This document shows, piece after piece, positions 23,105 through 31,163 of a stretch of 36,643 bases of DNA; the stretch's first letter is position 1, and each line of letters begins with the position of its first letter. The position numbers were made by a program, and so were the translations under genes. The notes beneath the pieces were generated by a model. It saw only the letters and a list, made by a program, of their open reading frames with translations. It made no database searches and was not told where the DNA came from. Origin of the DNA: a bacterium (GTDB lineage: Bacteria > Oederibacteriota > PGYV01). Where the stretch lies: positions 1-36,643 of the forward strand of contig JAKQNO010000038.1 in assembly GCA_029565735.1 (NCBI GenBank), given 5' to 3'.

Positions 23105-24349
23105 CTACTTTACGCCCCTCTTTAAGGCGTTAATGATATCTGTTTTTGCCGCGTTTCCCGCGGGGAACCACGCGCCTAATGCAGCTGAAATCATGCAGAT
23201 AATGCCTGATATCAGCCAGTCCACAGGCCTGTTTATGGATTTCATAACCGGTTCAAAAGGCACACCGATATCCTCAACTCCGGTTGCCGCTATGTCTATA
23301 CCATGCACGTTCATATAGTAAACCAAAGGCAGCACTAAAAGCCCGCCAAGTATAACGCCAATCAAACCAAGAACAGCGCCTTCAGTTAAAAACATCTTGC
23401 GTATATCGTCCTTCTGCATCCCAATGGCGCGAAGCGTGCCTATTTCAGCCGTCCTTTCAAAAACGCTTATAGTAAGCGTGTTAACAATAATAAAGAAAGC
23501 AAGAAATAACAGTATTGCGAATATAATGCCGTACGTCACCATGTCCATCTGTATGGCATAAATAATTTCGGGGGCTTCCTCTATCCAGTCCCTTACAATT
23601 AAATCCGGATATTTTTCCGACAGTATCTTTTGCACGCCCTGTTTTACCAAACCCGTGTTTTTTTTGTCATCAAGCGCTATTTTTATTTCAGTTGCGGCGC
23701 CGTCCATGGATAAGAACCATGACGCGTAATCAAACGGAACTACGGCTATGCTTTTTTCCATAAACTCAAAACCCGCGGTATAAACGCCCTTTATCTCCGC
23801 GTCCACAAGGTTATTGGCATTGTCTTTTGTCCTTGCGTATATCATAAGCATCGCGCCCGGCTCCACAGACATCAACTGTGATAATTTATTGCCTATCAGA
23901 ATCTCCCCGCCGCCATCCGAAAGCGCCGTTCCCGACACTTTGTTAAATGCCGTGGTGACGGTTTTCTCTTTTTCCATATCAATACCATAAAACATCATTC
24001 CGGTTTTTTTAGAGCCGCTGCTTAATGTTCCGGTTGTAACGATATGCTTTGCCGCGCCTTTAACATGGTGCAATTTCATGACATCCGCGATTACAGCGTC
24101 CGGATTGCTTATATTTATTTCCAAAGGCATGCGTTTTTTCTCTTCCACATACCCCTTTTTGTAAATTTTAAGGTGTCCTACCTGCAGGTCTATTGTCTTG
24201 TCTATCATCATATTATACTGCCCCCTTATCATGCCAAGCAGCAGGACAAGGGCAAACATATTAATGGCAAAAGTCATGGCATTAAAAAAAGTCCTTCTTT
24301 TATGTTTAAAAACATTAAAAACCGCAATTTTAAAATTTTTGTTTTTCAT
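23105..24349 (-). CDS. FtsX/LolC-like ABC transporter permease, second copy
   Basis: A 414-residue permease with one membrane helix near residues 18-40 (TFAINMFALVLLLGMI), a large periplasmic MacB-like domain (about 45-270) and three C-terminal helices with the FtsX pattern (IIVNTLTISVFERTAEIGTLRAIGMQKDDIRKMFLTEG). 'ERTAEIGTLRAIGM' is the coupling-helix motif that meets the ATPase. Its ATG overlaps the stop of the preceding permease by 4 nt. The two permeases are different in sequence and may form a heterodimer, as LolC and LolE do. Confidence 0.88.
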   Translation of the reverse strand: MKNKNFKIAVFNVFKHKRRTFFNAMTFAINMFALVLLLGMIRGQYNMMIDKTIDLQVGHLKIYKKGYVEEKKRMPLEINISNPDAVIADVMKLHHVKGAAKHIVTTGTLSSGSKKTGMMFYGIDMEKEKTVTTAFNKVSGTALSDGGGEILIGNKLSQLMSVEPGAMLMIYARTKDNANNLVDAEIKGVYTAGFEFMEKSIAVVPFDYASWFLSMDGAATEIKIALDDKKNTGLVKQGVQKILSEKYPDLIVRDWIEEAPEIIYAIQMDMVTYGIIFAILLFLAFFIIVNTLTISVFERTAEIGTLRAIGMQKDDIRKMFLTEGAVLGLIGVILGGLLVLPLVYYMNVHGIDIAATGVEDIGVPFEPVMKSINRPVDWLISGIICMISAALGAWFPAGNAAKTDIINALKRGVK

Positions 24350-25578
24350 TCAAGCACCCTTAAGATATCAACAGTTTTTTTACGCGCCGCGGAAAAAGCC
24401 GGATACAGCGAAGCCAGGACAGATATCAGGACTCCGGTTACAAATACTGTAATATACGAAGAAGGAACAAGCGCAGTGCCTATTAATGCGTCTATCCCCC
24501 CCATGCTTTCCATCATATCGCCCATTTTTTCATAACTGATGGGATTCTGCTGAAAAAACCACACAAGCCAGGTGCTTGGCAGCATACCCGCAATCGTCCC
24601 TATAAGCCCAAGCACAAATGACTCCGATATTATCATCATTATCAGCTGGCTTTTTGAAACGCCCATGGCGCGCAGCACGCCGAATTCCGGCATCCTTCCC
24701 ATAATATTCATCAAAAACGAATTTACTATGCCAAAAGCAGCGGCTAATAATATTATCGCGCATATTATGAATGTGGCGACATCCATCATCGTAAACGCGT
24801 ATACAAGCATGGGCTGTTCATCCTGCCACGGCAGCGCAATGTAATCTTCAGGCAGGTTCTTTTTTATGTACTCTGCCGCGGCCACGGAACCTTCGGCTGT
24901 TTGTGTGTTTATAAATATTTCGGTTGCCGTGCCTTCAATTCCAAGAAGGCTCTGCGCAAGGCCAAGCGAACACAATACAAGTTTTTCATCTTCCGGCGGG
25001 TTAAAATTATTAAATATTCCTGTAACAACCCCTTCCACGGCATTCATGCTGCCGTAGCTGTCCAGCCCGAACATAACAATAGAATCGCCCGTCTTTACAT
25101 TAAGTACCTTTGCCATTTTGTAGCCGACCGCAATTTCATTATCCTTTTGCGGGTAACTGCCCTCTATGATATTTTTTACCCTTGCGGCGTAAACACCGTC
25201 TTTTTTTGATAAGTCAACCGCTTTTACCAGGGTTTCCTGGCTTAAATCCCCTGTGCCGGCAATGACCCCAAAATTTATCTCCGCCCTGCTGTCTTTGTAT
25301 CCGGGCGCCGCTTTTATAACATCAAACACTTCTTTATCCAGCGGGACATTATATTCTATGGGTGAAAAATCCATATTTTCCTTGTACAGTTTATTGTATA
25401 TTTTAACATGCCCCGCAACATCAAGACCTTCTTTTAACAGTTTTAACTTAAATCCGTCCATGTATCCTGTTGTAATTTCCATAAAGAAAACGCTTATAAA
25501 AACAGCTATAAGTATGGTAAGCGAATTTCTTCTGTTTTTTATTATATTTCCAAAAGCAAGCCGCAAAAAGAAAAACAT
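24346..25578 (-). CDS. FtsX/LolC-like ABC transporter permease, first copy
   Basis: A 410-residue permease with the same plan as its neighbour: an N-terminal helix (NSLTILIAVFISVFFMEI), a periplasmic domain (about 45-270) and three C-terminal helices. The coupling motif reads MGRMPEFGVLRAMGVSKSQLIMMIISES. The start codon overlaps the TetR stop (TAATG), so translation is probably coupled to the regulator. It belongs to the family that pulls lipoproteins or other amphiphiles from the inner membrane. The ATPase is encoded four genes downstream, at 20448. Confidence 0.88.
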   Translation of the reverse strand: MFFFLRLAFGNIIKNRRNSLTILIAVFISVFFMEITTGYMDGFKLKLLKEGLDVAGHVKIYNKLYKENMDFSPIEYNVPLDKEVFDVIKAAPGYKDSRAEINFGVIAGTGDLSQETLVKAVDLSKKDGVYAARVKNIIEGSYPQKDNEIAVGYKMAKVLNVKTGDSIVMFGLDSYGSMNAVEGVVTGIFNNFNPPEDEKLVLCSLGLAQSLLGIEGTATEIFINTQTAEGSVAAAEYIKKNLPEDYIALPWQDEQPMLVYAFTMMDVATFIICAIILLAAAFGIVNSFLMNIMGRMPEFGVLRAMGVSKSQLIMMIISESFVLGLIGTIAGMLPSTWLVWFFQQNPISYEKMGDMMESMGGIDALIGTALVPSSYITVFVTGVLISVLASLYPAFSAARKKTVDILRVLE

Positions 25579-26225
25579 TATTTTTTCTCCTTTTTGTATA
25601 TTCCATTCTTAAGAACCCTGTGAATAAGCCCAAGCCTGTTTTCATACGCCGCTTCCAGGTCATCCATTGAAAACTCGCCGTTTAGTTCAGACAGCACTTC
25701 GGAATCAATCGCGTAATCTATCAGGTTCCAGAGCTTAATAAACTCTTCCTGCGTTAAAGCCAGATTTGAAAAATCAACGCCTGAAAAAAACCTTCCGTAA
25801 AAAAACGCGACCTTTGGTTCCCACCGTTCTTTTAACTGTTCCATAACATTCATTTTTCCTTCTGTCTTTACCCGCATAAGCACTTTAAACAGGCTTGTCT
25901 TTTTTCTAAAAAACGAATATGTCTCCTTTGTTACCAGCTTAAGCCTTTCAAGTATGTCTTTTTCTTCCAGGTAGTGGTCCTTGGACTGTACGTAGCCAAA
26001 AAAATCCTCCAGAATATGGTCAATGACTTCCACATACAGTTCTTTCTTGCTTGAAAAATACTTAAACAGGCTGCCTTTTGATATTCCCGCCGCCTTTGCC
26101 ATCTTATTTGTTGAAGCGTTGATATAACCCGCCCTGGCAAATTCTTCTATACAGGCGTGCATTATGCGTTCCTGCTTTTCAGCGCTTAACCTGTTAAATA
26201 AGTGCTTTTCCTGTGTCTTTGGCAA
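25578..26225 (-). CDS. TetR-family transcriptional regulator
   Basis: A 215-residue regulator. Residues about 15-65 form the TetR DNA-binding domain, with the helix-turn-helix in STNKMAKAAGISKGSLFKYFSSKKELY. The rest is helical and should bind a ligand and dimerise; the ligand cannot be predicted. It is the first gene of an operon with two permeases, a LolA-like carrier, a barrel and an ATPase. Two palindromes with the pattern TGACC-N4-GGTCA bracket its promoter, which is strong evidence for autoregulation and for control of the whole export operon. Confidence 0.93.
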   Translation of the reverse strand: MPKTQEKHLFNRLSAEKQERIMHACIEEFARAGYINASTNKMAKAAGISKGSLFKYFSSKKELYVEVIDHILEDFFGYVQSKDHYLEEKDILERLKLVTKETYSFFRKKTSLFKVLMRVKTEGKMNVMEQLKERWEPKVAFFYGRFFSGVDFSNLALTQEEFIKLWNLIDYAIDSEVLSELNGEFSMDDLEAAYENRLGLIHRVLKNGIYKKEKK

Positions 26226-26236
26226 CTAATCCTCCG

Positions 26237-26252
26237 ATGACCACGTGGTCAT
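26237..26252. promoter_or_regulatory. Operator 1, perfect 16-bp palindrome ATGACCACGTGGTCAT
   Basis: A perfect palindrome centred between 26244 and 26245, 11 nt upstream of the tetR start codon and just past the predicted -10 box, so it covers the likely transcription start. It shares TGACC-N4-GGTCA with the site at 26299. The best candidate for its ligand is the TetR protein encoded immediately downstream. Confidence 0.85.
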
Positions 26253-26260
26253 TAAATAAA

Positions 26261-26289
26261 TATATACATTATACGATATAGAAAGTCAA
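26261..26289 (-). promoter_or_regulatory. Predicted sigma70-type promoter of the tetR operon
   Basis: On the minus strand TTGACT (26289-26284) is followed after 17 nt by TATATA (26266-26261). It is flanked by the two operator palindromes, and transcription would begin near 26254 inside or beside operator 1. An off-register TATAAT at 26273-26268 leaves only a 10-nt spacer, so I prefer TATATA. Confidence 0.7.
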
Positions 26290-26298
26290 GAAAAAAAG

Positions 26299-26312
26299 TG
26301 ACCACCCGGTCA
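26299..26312. promoter_or_regulatory. Operator 2, TGACCACCCGGTCA
   Basis: The outer half-sites TGACC and GGTCA are perfect inverted repeats around ACCC. It lies 9 nt upstream of the -35 box, 61 bp from operator 1 (about six helical turns), so bound dimers would be on the same face of the DNA. Confidence 0.8.
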
Positions 26313-26337
26313 TATATTTACCCCAAAAAGATAAGAA

Positions 26338-27450
26338 CTACTTTAAACAGCCAATAAAATCCCTTACGCTTTTTGTAATATTATCACTGTGTTTAAACAG
26401 GCCGCCGCCTATAAGAAATACGGCATCATTACCGTAGAATGACTTAAGTTCAGACGCGCGCTCCACCGTCATTCCGCCGCCCGGCGCCGGCAGAATAGCC
26501 TTTGCTTTGCCGAATTTATCAGCACACCCCTTAACAATACTTTTGCATTCCTCTTTTGAAAATGAAAATCTGCCGCCGTAATTCGGGAAAATCGCGGCGT
26601 CCGCGCCTGACAGCCTTGTAAGCTGCCCGTACAGCGCGTAATGGCTTATCCCGGAATTCTTACATGATGTAAAACTGCCGGCAAAAGCCGGATGAAAAAA
26701 TACCGGCACGTTTACTTTATTGTCGCGCGATGCTTCAAGTATGGAAGCAAAGCCGGAAAGCGCGCCGGAAATTATTACAGCGCCGGCGCCGCATGATGCC
26801 GCAAAGCGCGCCCTTTTTAAAGTTTCAGACCCGTCCGCCGTGACATTGGGCATATACAGTGTATTAAAGCCGGTTTCTTTATTTGCTTTGCGGACGGCTT
26901 CAGCGCATCTTTTTACCCTTTCATTAAAAGGGGAAAACTTCTGGTCCGCAAGGCCATGGTCATCTTTAATTATATCTATGCCGCCAATGGCAAATTTGTA
27001 GGCAAGTACCGACAGTTCTTTGGCGCTTAAGCCCATTGGTTTTAGCGCGGAACACACAAGGGGGCGTTTTTTATTCCATGTTATCTTTTTAATCCCCTCC
27101 GCTCCAAAACGCGGCCCTTTAAAACATAAAGCCATACCCGGCGTAAGATCAAACCGCTCCAGCCTTATCCCCGGTTTAATGCTGATATTCCCAAACAATA
27201 CATTTAACATCTGTGATAACTCGCTGCCGGCCGCAGCCGACGGAAAAAGTATATCAGCCGAAAAATAACCCTTACTAACCTGCTTTAAGTTTTTTATTTT
27301 TCCGACTATGTTGTCCCTGATGCTTTTCTTTTTTATAAGGCTGTATGGAAATTCAACGGTCTGCTCCACGCAGATATCAAAGGCGCGTTCCTGCGCCTCT
27401 TTTATATTGTCAGCGGCTATTGTATATTGCGCCTTAAACCAGCCGGCCAT
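26338..27450 (-). CDS. RuBisCO-like protein (form IV), probably not a carboxylase
   Basis: A 370-residue member of the RuBisCO large-subunit family. Family landmarks: GN at 87-88 (Asn123 region), KPMGLS at 137-142 (Lys175 region), GGIDIIKDDHGLADQ at 156-170 (the carbamylated Lys and metal ligands), FHPAF with H253, loop-6 region GGRFSFS at 292-298, and phosphate loops APGGGM (322-327) and IGGGLF (347-352). The metal Glu of KDDE is His165, the GTW motif near Glu60 is replaced by QTVEFP, and the loop-6 Lys is missing. CO2 fixation is therefore unlikely. Known form IV proteins isomerise, enolise or decarboxylate sugar phosphates. Its ATG overlaps the exporter stop (TAATG), and it ends a four-gene operon with split transketolase, so a sugar-phosphate step is likely; the substrate is unknown. 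Confidence 0.88.
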   Translation of the reverse strand: MAGWFKAQYTIAADNIKEAQERAFDICVEQTVEFPYSLIKKKSIRDNIVGKIKNLKQVSKGYFSADILFPSAAAGSELSQMLNVLFGNISIKPGIRLERFDLTPGMALCFKGPRFGAEGIKKITWNKKRPLVCSALKPMGLSAKELSVLAYKFAIGGIDIIKDDHGLADQKFSPFNERVKRCAEAVRKANKETGFNTLYMPNVTADGSETLKRARFAASCGAGAVIISGALSGFASILEASRDNKVNVPVFFHPAFAGSFTSCKNSGISHYALYGQLTRLSGADAAIFPNYGGRFSFSKEECKSIVKGCADKFGKAKAILPAPGGGMTVERASELKSFYGNDAVFLIGGGLFKHSDNITKSVRDFIGCLK

Positions 27451-27767
27451 TATTTACCCGCCAGCCTTAAGCCGGCAACTCCCGCAACCACCAACAGCAG
27501 GCTTATAATCCTGATTGCATTTGCAGGTTCCGCCAGAAATATTATGCCGATAATTGCCACGCCAAACGCCCCTATTCCCGTCCACACCGCGTAAGCAGTC
27601 CCCACAGGAATGGTCTTTAAAGCGTACGACAGAAGAAAAAAACTTATCACCATAAAAATTACAGTAATTACGCTGAATAAAGGTTTTGTAAAACCCTGCG
27701 TGTATTTAAGCGTGACAGCCCAGGCTGTTTCAAATATCCCGGCTATAAATAAAATTATCCAGTCCAT
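27450..27767 (-). CDS. sugE: SMR-family exporter of the SugE/Gdx (guanidinium) type
   Basis: A 105-residue protein with four membrane helices. The conserved proton-coupling Glu lies in helix 1 (AGIFETAWAVTLKYTQGFTK, E13). The segment GTAYAVWTGIGAFGVAIIGI is the signature of the SugE/Gdx subtype rather than of the EmrE multidrug subtype. Known Gdx proteins export guanidinium as dimers. It is placed 31 nt behind the transketolase genes and overlaps the RuBisCO-like gene by one base, which is unusual company for a guanidinium exporter; another small substrate from the same pathway is possible. Confidence 0.9.
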   Translation of the reverse strand: MDWIILFIAGIFETAWAVTLKYTQGFTKPLFSVITVIFMVISFFLLSYALKTIPVGTAYAVWTGIGAFGVAIIGIIFLAEPANAIRIISLLLVVAGVAGLRLAGK

Positions 27768-27798
27768 AATATTCTCCTGATTGTTTTTTACGGATTGA

Positions 27799-28806
27799 TT
27801 AAAGGCCTTCGGCTTTGGCTTCGGAATGGACAGCCTCTATCCTTACTTTTGAAAGTTCGTCATCGGAAATATTAAGCTTGTTTCCCGACAGTTTCTCCAC
27901 GGCATGTATTATAGAAGCAGCGTCAAAGCCGTGCTCTTTCATAAGGTACGCCCTGCTTGCGCCGTGGGTGAAAGTGTCGCGCAGACCAAGCCTTGCCATC
28001 CTTTTATTTATTCCGCACGCCACGGCTTTTTCCGCGACTATAGTGCCAAGGCCGCCTGTGGTTGTATGATTTTCAACTGTTATCACGCCGTATTTTCCCG
28101 TATTTATTATATCGGCATATACCTTATTATTAAACGGTTTTAAAGTGGAAACATGCACGTGATTTACAGACACGCCTTTTTTCTTCATCGCGGAGGCGGC
28201 GCGCAGGGTTTCTTCCGTGCAGATACCGGAAGATATTATGGTGACGTCCGTGCCTTTGCTTAATATCCTTGGAGTGTCAAGCTTCATGGGTTCTGCCGCG
28301 TCAAACAGCCGTGGAACCTCTCCCCTTAGCATCCTGATATATACCGGTCCGTTGACTGCGCGCATTACATCAAGGACGCTTTCCACATCTGTGGCGTCGC
28401 CGGTTTCAAGTATTGTCATATTAGGCAGCGCCCTCATAACAGAGACGTCTTCAATCGCCTGATGAGTGGCACCGCCCGGCGTTACAACACCCGGAAGAAA
28501 GCCGAACATTTTAACAGGCAAATTTGGATAAGCAACCGACATGGCAATCTGGTCATAAGCCCTTCTGTATATAAAAACCGCAAAGGTGTGGACCAAAGGT
28601 ATAAAACCTTCCCTTGCAAGGCCGCCTGCAACCGACATCATATTCTGTTCCGCTATTCCGCAGGATATAAACCTTGAAGGGTATGTATCCCTGAAAAGGT
28701 CGGCTTCACAGGAACCGGTTAAATCCGCCGACAATACAAGAATATTTTCCCTGTCCCTTGCCCAGGACACAAGATTTTTCTGATGAACGCGCGACAGTAT
28801 TTCCAT
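27799..28806 (-). CDS. Transketolase, C-terminal subunit
   Basis: A 335-residue protein matching the pyrimidine-binding and C-terminal domains of transketolase. FISCGIAEQNMMSVAGGLAREG holds the Glu that activates thiamine diphosphate. The segment LPVKMFGFLPGVVTPGGATHQAIEDVSVMRALPNMTI follows the family closely. Together with the N-terminal subunit 2 nt upstream it forms a full enzyme of the split type that archaea and many anaerobes have. It moves two-carbon units between sugar phosphates; related split enzymes also act on apulose 4-phosphate, so the specificity should not be assumed. GGGAG lies before the ATG. Confidence 0.92.
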   Translation of the reverse strand: MEILSRVHQKNLVSWARDRENILVLSADLTGSCEADLFRDTYPSRFISCGIAEQNMMSVAGGLAREGFIPLVHTFAVFIYRRAYDQIAMSVAYPNLPVKMFGFLPGVVTPGGATHQAIEDVSVMRALPNMTILETGDATDVESVLDVMRAVNGPVYIRMLRGEVPRLFDAAEPMKLDTPRILSKGTDVTIISSGICTEETLRAASAMKKKGVSVNHVHVSTLKPFNNKVYADIINTGKYGVITVENHTTTGGLGTIVAEKAVACGINKRMARLGLRDTFTHGASRAYLMKEHGFDAASIIHAVEKLSGNKLNISDDELSKVRIEAVHSEAKAEGL

Positions 28807-28808
28807 TA

Positions 28809-29723
28809 TTAAACCATCTCCCTTAACGCCTTTTCATACATCGCTTTTTCCGCGTCATTTTTAAACCTTAGATAATGAAGTTTTGGGGCGTTGGCGCTTA
28901 GAATGTGCAGCCCCTGGCACGGGTCCGTTTCAGCCAGAATTACAAGCGGCCTTCCGTCGGGCCTTAATTCCGCCCTGGACGCAAGTTCGTTAATATTATG
29001 GCCGTAAAGTTTAAAAACCCTTGCGCCGAAAGCTTCCAGCCTTTTATCCAGCGGGTCTATTTTCATGACGGAGTTTACCGTGCCGTCGCACTGCTGTTTA
29101 TTTACGTCAACAATTATGACGATATTATCAAGCTTATGGTGGGATATAAACTGCATTGATTCCCAGGTCATCCCTATCTGGAATTCACCGTCAGACATCA
29201 TAACAACCACCCTGCCCTCTTCTTTTTTCATTTTTCTGGCAAGGGCTATACCCGCGGCCTGGCCAAGTCCCTGCCCCAGAGAGCCGGTCATTACTTCCAT
29301 TCCGGGCGAATGTTCCGCGCCTATCATTTCAACCGATGAACCGTCTTTGTTAATCTGTTCAAGGGCGTTTTCCGCCATCCTTCCGGATTCTATAAGCGCG
29401 GCATAAAGCACAAGGGAATAATGCGTGGGCGACAGGATAAACCTGTCATATTCGGGCTTTTTGGCGCCGTTCATATAAGCGCCGGTGGAATATTTTTCAT
29501 TAGACACAGATGGAACGCCGGTGTATGGTTTGGGGTCAGCAGGCCCTTTGGAAGGTTCAAGTTTTAATATTCTGCAGTAAAGCGCGGCAAATATTTCCGC
29601 CGAGGAGCACGCCTGGCTCATATATCCGCCGTTATTCTTTATGGTATGCTCAAGCACCCGTTTTCGTATTCCGGCTGCCATTTGTTTCGCTTTTTCCTGC
29701 CAGCTTAATTCAGGCTTTGACAT
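28809..29723 (-). CDS. Transketolase, N-terminal (thiamine diphosphate-binding) subunit
   Basis: The start was set at ATG 29723 because GGAGG lies 5 nt before it; the frame extends 19 codons further upstream without a ribosome site. The protein has 304 residues. GSLGQGLGQAAGIALARKM and the MSDGEFQIGMTWESM ... VDVNKQQCDG segment form the magnesium/diphosphate-binding motif (GDG-type, here SDGE, ending in VN). It is the first gene of the operon with the C-terminal subunit, the SMR exporter and the RuBisCO-like protein. A terminator lies about 100 nt upstream, so the promoter must sit in 29724-29820, but I cannot name a clear -10/-35 pair. Confidence 0.92.
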   Translation of the reverse strand: MSKPELSWQEKAKQMAAGIRKRVLEHTIKNNGGYMSQACSSAEIFAALYCRILKLEPSKGPADPKPYTGVPSVSNEKYSTGAYMNGAKKPEYDRFILSPTHYSLVLYAALIESGRMAENALEQINKDGSSVEMIGAEHSPGMEVMTGSLGQGLGQAAGIALARKMKKEEGRVVVMMSDGEFQIGMTWESMQFISHHKLDNIVIIVDVNKQQCDGTVNSVMKIDPLDKRLEAFGARVFKLYGHNINELASRAELRPDGRPLVILAETDPCQGLHILSANAPKLHYLRFKNDAEKAMYEKALREMV

Positions 29724-29820
29724 TGTATCCTCCGTGTTAATAAGTAATATTAACAGATTAACGGCAAAGGATAAAGCCAAAAATCAGCTTTTGATAATTT
29801 CCGCATCCGCAGGCGAAAAT

Positions 29821-29852
29821 AAAAAGAGACGCAATAAATTGCGTCTCTTTTT
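29821..29852. terminator. Bidirectional intrinsic terminator built on a GAGACGCAA palindrome
   Basis: A 14-bp perfect stem (AAAAAGAGACGCAA with TTGCGTCTCTTTTT) around the loop TAAA, with five T residues at the 3' end on either strand. It lies 21 nt downstream of the chemotaxis-receptor stop (minus strand) and separates it from the transketolase operon. The stem core belongs to the same palindrome family as 12484, 13981 and 36578. Confidence 0.88.
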
Positions 29853-29873
29853 ATAAATATTTTAACAATAACT

Positions 29874-30992
29874 TTATGCGGTTTTTTTATCCTTGTTTAA
29901 GTCAAGAAAAGCGTACAACGCGGCCACCATTCCGTTAAGTTCCACCACCTGGGCGGATAACTCTTCAGCTGCCGCTGCTGTTTCTTCCGCGTTTGCAGAA
30001 TTGCTCTGCGTGGCGGTATCAACCTGCGATACGGCTGTGTTTACTTCCTTAATTCCCGCAAGCTGTTCATTGGAAGACGTGCCCACACCCGCAACCGCCA
30101 GCGCCGTCTGATTGATTCCGGCTTTCATTTTTTCAAGTACTTCTTTTACCTCTTCGGTAATCACGGTTCCTTTGTCAACGTTTTTCCTTACGCCCTGTAT
30201 AAGATCGGTCGTGCTTTTTGCGGCTTCAGCTGAACGTTTGGCAAGATTTCTTACCTCTTCCGCGACAACAGCGAATCCTTTGCCCGCCTCACCGGCGCGC
30301 GCGGCTTCAACCGCTGCATTTAACGCAAGAAGGTTTGTCTGGAAAGCAATATCATCTATAGTTTTTATGATTTTCGCGGTTTCATCAGAAGACTGTTTTA
30401 TAGCTGTAATAGCTTCCTGCATCCTTACTATAGATACAGAACCCCTTGCCGCCTCTTCACCGGCCTGTTCGGACGCTTTTCCCGCGCTTCCCGCAAGCGC
30501 GTTATTCTTATTTGTGCTTTCCATTATATCCGCAAGGGTGGCGGATGTTTCCGTTACGGCAGCCGACTGTTCCGAAGCGCTCTGGGCAAGGTCCTGGCTT
30601 GCCGACGCTATATGTACTGAAACAGACGCAACCTCGTCCGCGGCATTTTTCATCTTTTTAATATTATGTTCAATGGAGTTTTCAAAATACCTTCCGGTTA
30701 AAAAGAATACGAATATTAAAATGCTGCTTGCGACGCCCAATGCGCCCAACTCCGCTAAAAGCTTATTCATGCCCGGCACATGTACAATATTGGAAACAAA
30801 ATTAGTGGTTAACATCATTAATATAATTGCCGGAAACAGCCTTATCCACATTTTAAATATCATCCTGTTCTTAAAAATCATATACAAACAAATACTTATA
30901 ATAATAAATCCAAGAACACATAACACACCTGTGTTTCTAAGTGAAACTAACACATCGGACATTGTTAAAAACCTTAAAGCCGCTTCTTCCAT
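29874..30992 (-). CDS. Methyl-accepting chemotaxis protein without evident sensor domain
   Basis: A 372-residue receptor. Residues 21-40, 51-71 and 82-100 look like three membrane helices with only short connecting loops. The rest is a cytoplasmic coiled coil; its tip at about 211-250 ([20 protein letters not shown], then EEVRNLA) is the conserved site that binds CheA/CheW. No HAMP, PAS or periplasmic ligand domain is seen, and there is no C-terminal receptor-tether peptide. It may sense membrane state or pair with another receptor. GGGG lies upstream of the ATG, and the gene has its own terminator, so it is probably a single-gene unit. No other chemotaxis gene is nearby. Confidence 0.9.
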   Translation of the reverse strand: MEEAALRFLTMSDVLVSLRNTGVLCVLGFIIISICLYMIFKNRMIFKMWIRLFPAIILMMLTTNFVSNIVHVPGMNKLLAELGALGVASSILIFVFFLTGRYFENSIEHNIKKMKNAADEVASVSVHIASASQDLAQSASEQSAAVTETSATLADIMESTNKNNALAGSAGKASEQAGEEAARGSVSIVRMQEAITAIKQSSDETAKIIKTIDDIAFQTNLLALNAAVEAARAGEAGKGFAVVAEEVRNLAKRSAEAAKSTTDLIQGVRKNVDKGTVITEEVKEVLEKMKAGINQTALAVAGVGTSSNEQLAGIKEVNTAVSQVDTATQSNSANAEETAAAAEELSAQVVELNGMVAALYAFLDLNKDKKTA

Positions 30993-31120
30993 AAGGCACC
31001 CCGCTTTTTTTGGTTTATTATTTCTTCGATATGATAATTAGCATATTGCATGCCACAACATCAAACAATAATATTGATGTTTTTAAAGGTTATTTTTCAA
31101 GGTCCCCGGAACGGTTGTAG

Positions 31121-31160
31121 CATAAATGACACACCACAATATTCACGTGTATCATTTATG
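31121..31160. terminator. Hairpin just downstream of the amidohydrolase operon
   Basis: CATAAATGA (31121-31129) pairs with TCATTTATG (31152-31160), with three further pairs inside. It starts 3 nt after the stop of the last amidohydrolase gene, so it can fold at the end of that mRNA. There is no T-run, so it may act in 3'-end stability rather than as a classic terminator. Confidence 0.5.
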
Positions 31161-31163
31161 AGA

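Noticed and set aside
26338-27450. A carbon-fixing RuBisCO
   Set aside because: The metal Glu (KDDE) is His and the loop-6 Lys is absent, so carboxylation is not expected.
29724-29820. Guanidine riboswitch upstream of the operon containing the SugE-type exporter
   Set aside because: Less than 100 nt are available and I could not recognise the conserved ykkC motifs.
30112-31041. Plus-strand open frame of 309 codons opposite the chemotaxis receptor
   Set aside because: The minus strand encodes an intact receptor with conserved motifs; the plus frame is Ser/Ala/Phe-rich, has no ribosome site and shows no domain.
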